Assembly: GCA_023139715.1 (NCBI GenBank)
Contig: JAGLNB010000140.1
Span: forward strand, 1 to 13,793
Direction: 5' to 3'
DNA length: 13,793 nt
Source: Planctomycetota bacterium
Lineage (GTDB): Bacteria > Planctomycetota > Phycisphaerae > Sedimentisphaerales > Anaerobacaceae
The position numbers and the translations under genes are program-made. Positions 13,773-13,793 of this stretch are shown piece by piece; the stretch's first letter is position 1; every line of letters starts with the position of its first letter. The notes below the pieces were generated by a model. It did no database searches and was not told the DNA's origin. It was given only the letters and a program-made list of their open reading frames with translations.

Positions 13773-13793
13773 TGTCATTGCGAGCGCAGCGAA
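13773..13793. repeat. Dispersed repeat cut by the window edge
   Basis: The last 21 bases begin TGTCATTGCGAGCGCAG and match the start of a widespread intergenic repeat phrase (usually continuing into GAAGCAATC) that I recognise from many unrelated genomes. It lies upstream of rnfD. Only the edge is visible, so its length is unknown. Confidence 0.6.

Overview
The window reads as ordinary chromosome of an AT-leaning anaerobic bacterium. A Planctomycetota lineage (Phycisphaerae/Sedimentisphaerales-like) is my best guess. It rests on the oversized SecA (1161 aa with an expanded helical region), a TPR protein leading a translation/secretion gene cluster, and an Rnf complex indicating anaerobic energy metabolism. 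This is inference; no 16S gene or other decisive marker is present.

Layout. (1) 1-1788, plus strand: the 3' part of tyrS, an unrecognised 193-aa protein gene, and a small doubtful ORF whose start region is built from repeats. (2) 1789-2144: a gene-free stretch with a strong intrinsic terminator, a possible small RNA and a 9-bp-period dispersed repeat. (3) 8039-2145, minus strand: TPR protein, rpsT (S20), efp (EF-P), secA, likely one transcription unit for translation and protein export. (4) 8040-8215: divergent promoter region with a 13-bp tandem repeat. (5) 8216-9899, plus strand: glyA (serine hydroxymethyltransferase) and a dimeric all-alpha dUTPase. Both serve thymidylate supply: glyA makes methylene-THF, and dUTPase makes dUMP and keeps uracil out of DNA. 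(6) 13721-9976, minus strand: rnfD-rnfG-rnfE-rnfA-rnfB, subunits of the ion-translocating ferredoxin:NAD+ oxidoreductase. rnfC is not in the window.

The least expected structure is in the gaps between genes. Four junctions (efp/secA, dUTPase/rnfB, rnfA leader, rnfE start) carry phased 7-bp tandem repeats. On the minus strand these fit one loose consensus, RCGNRAW. The repeats fill the whole efp-secA gap, form near-identical leaders directly before the ATG of secA and rnfA, and supply codons 2-11 of rnfE. A fifth 7-bp array of another sequence (CCWGCRA) lies inside the small ORF at 1528 and is split by a different dispersed element. Two further repeat pieces lie at 2098-2124 and at the right edge (13773-13793). 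The genome therefore appears littered with several families of short intergenic repeats that invade leaders and N-termini.

A second notable feature is a set of about five degenerate internal repeats in SecA (residues ~731-1012), each centred on an L-x-x-W-A-x-x-x-[YF] motif. Otherwise the genes are complete and carry their expected catalytic motifs. No tRNA, rRNA, CRISPR array, transposase or defence gene was seen.
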